Assembly: GCA_026770575.1 (NCBI GenBank)
Contig: MU657198.1
Span: 365,906-398,729, forward strand
From: Pelagophyceae sp. CCMP2097
Lineage: Eukaryota; Sar; Pelagophyceae
Reading direction: 5' to 3'
Length of the DNA: 32,824 bases
Positions 30,064 through 32,824 of the stretch are shown one piece after another (within the stretch, counting starts at the first letter, position 1; each line of letters starts with the position of its first letter). The notes under the pieces are model-generated. The model had not been told where the DNA came from and did no database searches. It saw only the letters and a list, made by a program, of their open reading frames with translations. A program made the position numbers and the translations under genes.

Positions 30064-31400
30064 TCAGGCTTTCTCCGCCAAAAAGAGATTGGGCAGCTCC
30101 AGTTTGTCCGCTGCGGCGTCTTGGTTGTAGTTCAGCCCGGCGGCGTGGTTGATGCGTAGTTCGTGCTCATGCCAGTGCCTGCTCCCGAGCTCGATGCGAG
30201 CACAGCAAGGCTCCGGCGCAGCCGTTGTCGAAGCTCCTGCGTGCGTGCGCCGCGGCCTTGAGCGCCCCTTCGACATCGCAGTGGCGGTTCGGTCCGCCAA
30301 ACGAACACGAACATGATGTGATCACGCCGATTTTCCTTTCCTTTTTTGAGAGCGAGAGAGAGGTCGCGCCAAAAGCCCGTCGAGAGCTTCTTTATCGGTG
30401 CGCCAAAAAACTTCATAATCTCTTTGTGTCGCTCGTCGGCGGTATTCATTTCGCTGCGCATCCGGCTTGAGGTTAAGCTCCTCGAGGCGTGCAGTCTCGT
30501 GCGGGATGGGATGCCTCGAGCTTATCGAGGGCCACCTGTTTCGCGCGCTGGTCCGCATTGAAGCTGCTCTCCGCCGTGCCTCGCGCTCACCGTCTCAAGA
30601 GCCGCGCAGTCCAATTCCTTTATGCGGAGCGCGGCCGTCAAGGTTAGTTGCTTCGTGGCGCGCAGCTTCGAGCGCATCCGTCTTGGCGTCGAAGCGGACG
30701 CGAGCCAGATCGAGCCGTCGCCGCTTCGGAGATTCCTCGTTCTCGTTACGGTCGTCGGATGCCTTCGATCCCCGGCTCAACGAGGCACGGACCGATGAGG
30801 CACCGGCGCAGCCTCGAAGCACGGCCCGCGCAGGTACATTCGGTACGCGTCGTCGATCAGTCGAGTGAGCTCGCGCTGGAAACATGCTCTTCGCCTTCTT
30901 TGTACAGCTGCGGCGGCGACTTCACGCAGCCCAGGGTCGGGAAAGCAAAAGAACTTGAAGAGGAGCGGCGGTAGATGTGACACAGCTGGAGCATATCTGC
31001 CCCGCAACTTGATCTCGTTGCCAATCACGACGAGGTGTACACAGCAGCAGCACGCACGTCCGTGATGGGGACGCCGATGTCGTGCAACGGCCTAAGATCA
31101 GCTGAGGCGACTTCCTCAAAATCCGAGGGGGCGCCGCTGGCGCGGTCCCACAGCTGTAAGCCGCCAAGAATGAAGGCGACACCCTTGTGGCGTCGTCTTG
31201 GCTGGTGATGCCTACCACTTTGAGCATCTCCGATGGCTCCACATCATGGGCGTCATCGCCTCCATCGCCGCCGCCGGGCCGCCAGAATACACGCCCACAG
31301 CTCGCGGCCTTTTTGGTGGCCGATTTCGACGCAACTTGAATCGCAAGCTGTATGCACGTCGCGAAGCAAGACTCGCCGGCGCCAGTCCACCACGCTGCTG
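30064..31400 (-). CDS. Unresolved multi-exon gene, unknown protein
   Basis: Coding-like segments follow one another on the minus strand in different frames: GAGESCFATCIQLAIQVASK and DDAHDVEPSEMLK (about 31390-31210), GVAFILGGLQLWDRASGAPS and DLRPLHDIGVPITDVRAAAV (about 31175-31035), then FFCFPDPGLREVAAAAV and TRLIDDAYRMYLRGPCFEA (about 30960-30800), KASDDRNENEESPKRRRLDL (about 30770), LEELNLKPDAQRNEYRRR (about 30480), and ELGSRHWHEHELRINHAAGL ending NLFLAEKA at 30064. EMLK and GVAF would join in phase over only 35 nt, so a one-base shift is as likely as an intron. No domain recognised. Confidence 0.4.
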
Positions 31401-31669
31401 AAGAGCCTTACGCGTAAGGAGCCCCCTTCGTTTTAAATACGATGCAGTCGCACAGCGGCGACAGTACGCGATGACATATAATGGGCTTTTATAGCCCTTC
31501 TTTTGTACTGCGACTGGAGTGCGATCCTGTGATAAAACTTTTATTTAGTTCTGCGCCCTTTTTTTAATTCCTCTGGGTTGGCACATCTGTTGGACGTCAA
31601 CGTTCGTTAATGGCTGCAACGTTCACGGTTGGGACGCGAGACCCGCGCGGCGGACGTGAGGGATTTGAG

Positions 31670-31880
31670 TGGCTTTTTGGTGAGGAGCTCCGCCGGCTCG
31701 AGAGGAGGCCGTGCCCCTGGCCAGGGGTCGCCACCTTGAGAAGTGGGCCGCCTAGTACTCAGTAGCCTACAAAGCGCGCGCCGCGAGCGCCCCGCGGCTC
31801 TCTTCCCGTCTGCTTTCTCACACAGACGCTTTGGGTGCGCTGTGCTGCGCCAGTATGGACCGCCGTCCGGATTTCGTCGG
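31670..31880. mobile_element. Single arm of the foldback family
   Basis: Reverse-complement match to the left arm of copy 2 (22290-22520): CTTTTTGGTGAGGAGCTC, CGGCTCG, GGTCGCC, CCTTGAGAAG, GGGCCGCCTA, and CCGCGGCTCTCTTCCCG. The partner arm and both tips are missing. Confidence 0.55.
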
Positions 31881-32824
31881 GACGCCAAATCGAAGAACAA
31901 GATCAATATATTCTGAAGAATGCACGTGTGACTCGCCTCGGAAGCATCATATACCCAACTTCGCATCTACCTGTCTTTCCCGGGATCTAAATAAACAACC
32001 CTCGCCCAATCGACGAGGCACACTTCTCATTGGATGGATCTACGGGAGATGGCATCGGAACGCGTCGTCGACACCTTTGAACCGGATCTCCGTAGGGTCC
32101 GGCTGGAGATCAACAGCGCCATTCGTCAAACGACGACGACGACGACGACAACGACGACGACACTTGCGATGCGCGGCGCTGATAGCTTAGGCGCAAGTGC
32201 CTTTCAGCATCGAGACGTGTTACTCTCAATACAATACATGTAGGTGCAGGTCGCGCGCAACGGTGTCCAGGGTCCTTATCTTCGGGCTGGTACAGATTGC
32301 GCTTGATACGAGCTTACTTTACTTTACTTACAATGGCGTTGACACAATTCCATCGAGCCTCCCTGCGGAAATTGGATTGATGCCGGCTTCCAGCCTCCAC
32401 ACAGACAGGCCCACCCATCGATTTTTCAGGATCGATGAAACAATTTGGTCGTTAGCTCTCTAGCCAGCGGCGTTGCCGACTCCAAATTAGCTTGGGCCAA
32501 AAATTCAGAACGACGTGCGGTCTACGGCTCTTTGTGGCTGGGCAGCATGGGAGAGGAGAAGGCTGTTAGGAATTCCTAGTTAATGGCGCGCAGTGTTTTG
32601 GAGATAAATCGATTCTACAATTGTAACAGTACATTCATGGTACCGATTTTCTCTTGGAGTCAAAGGGGAGGGTCTGGCGAGGATCCCCCACCCACCCACC
32701 CACCCACCCAGGGCGCATCGCTGTGACGGGGGTGAAAAACCACTTAATCCAAGGTAGCAGTCGAGACTGCGCATCCAGAGGAGCGGCTGTTGACATGAAA
32801 ATATGACACCATCTGTCACTGACG
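31880..32824. other. End region: microsatellites, no confident gene
   Basis: A GAC/AAC tract at 32130-32160 gives poly-Thr in one frame. TTTAC units lie at 32313-32330, and a CCCA microsatellite at 32686-32710. Short open frames exist on both strands without features that support coding. Confidence 0.6.

Noticed and set aside
1..32824. Bacterial or viral origin of the window
   Set aside because: GT...AG introns in several genes, a Harbinger transposon, MITEs and long satellites fit a eukaryotic nucleus; no viral structural or replication gene was recognised.

Overview
The window looks like nuclear DNA of a GC-rich, repeat-dense eukaryote, not a bacterium or an organelle. No operons or bacterial promoters are visible, and no rRNA or intact tRNA was found. 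Real genes appear only as short open pieces that join across small GT...AG introns. The first exon of the best gene reads like a bipartite plastid presequence, so a secondary-plastid alga (stramenopile or haptophyte grade) is my inference; the species is not identifiable from here.

Layout. 1-1075: palindromic GCC array plus a 0.4-kb anchor module, reverse orientation. 1147-2293: DNA element with inverted ends. 2702-4122 and 4365-7180: two spliced genes on the minus strand, an unknown coiled-coil membrane protein and a DUF445-family protein rebuilt here from nine exons. 7320-8050: five copies of a 156-bp tandem repeat. 9606-19905: a composite satellite territory in which the anchor module, a GCC array and a 10-bp-period array recur in the same order, interrupted by insertions at 14349-15522 and 17065-17480. 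19975-22845: a family of large foldback (hairpin) elements, with one more arm near 31.7 kb. 24651-25102: another inverted-repeat element. 25571-29113: a small spliced gene broken after its sixth codon by a 201-bp MITE, itself broken by a 2.7-kb PIF/Harbinger transposon with both TIRs and a TAA duplication. 30064-31400: coding-like segments of an unresolved spliced gene. 31.9-32.8 kb: AT-richer sequence with microsatellites.

Functionally, the two adjacent minus-strand genes (2.7-7.2 kb) are the only stretch that looks like ordinary intact genes; both products appear to be membrane proteins. Almost everything else is repeat or transposon DNA. The strongest result is the three-layer nest at 25.6-29.1 kb, in which removing each element with one copy of its target duplication restores the layer beneath it, down to an open reading frame. 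All splice models are by eye: junctions were chosen for GT/AG, phase agreement and, for DUF445 and the transposase, family resemblance. No search or alignment was run.
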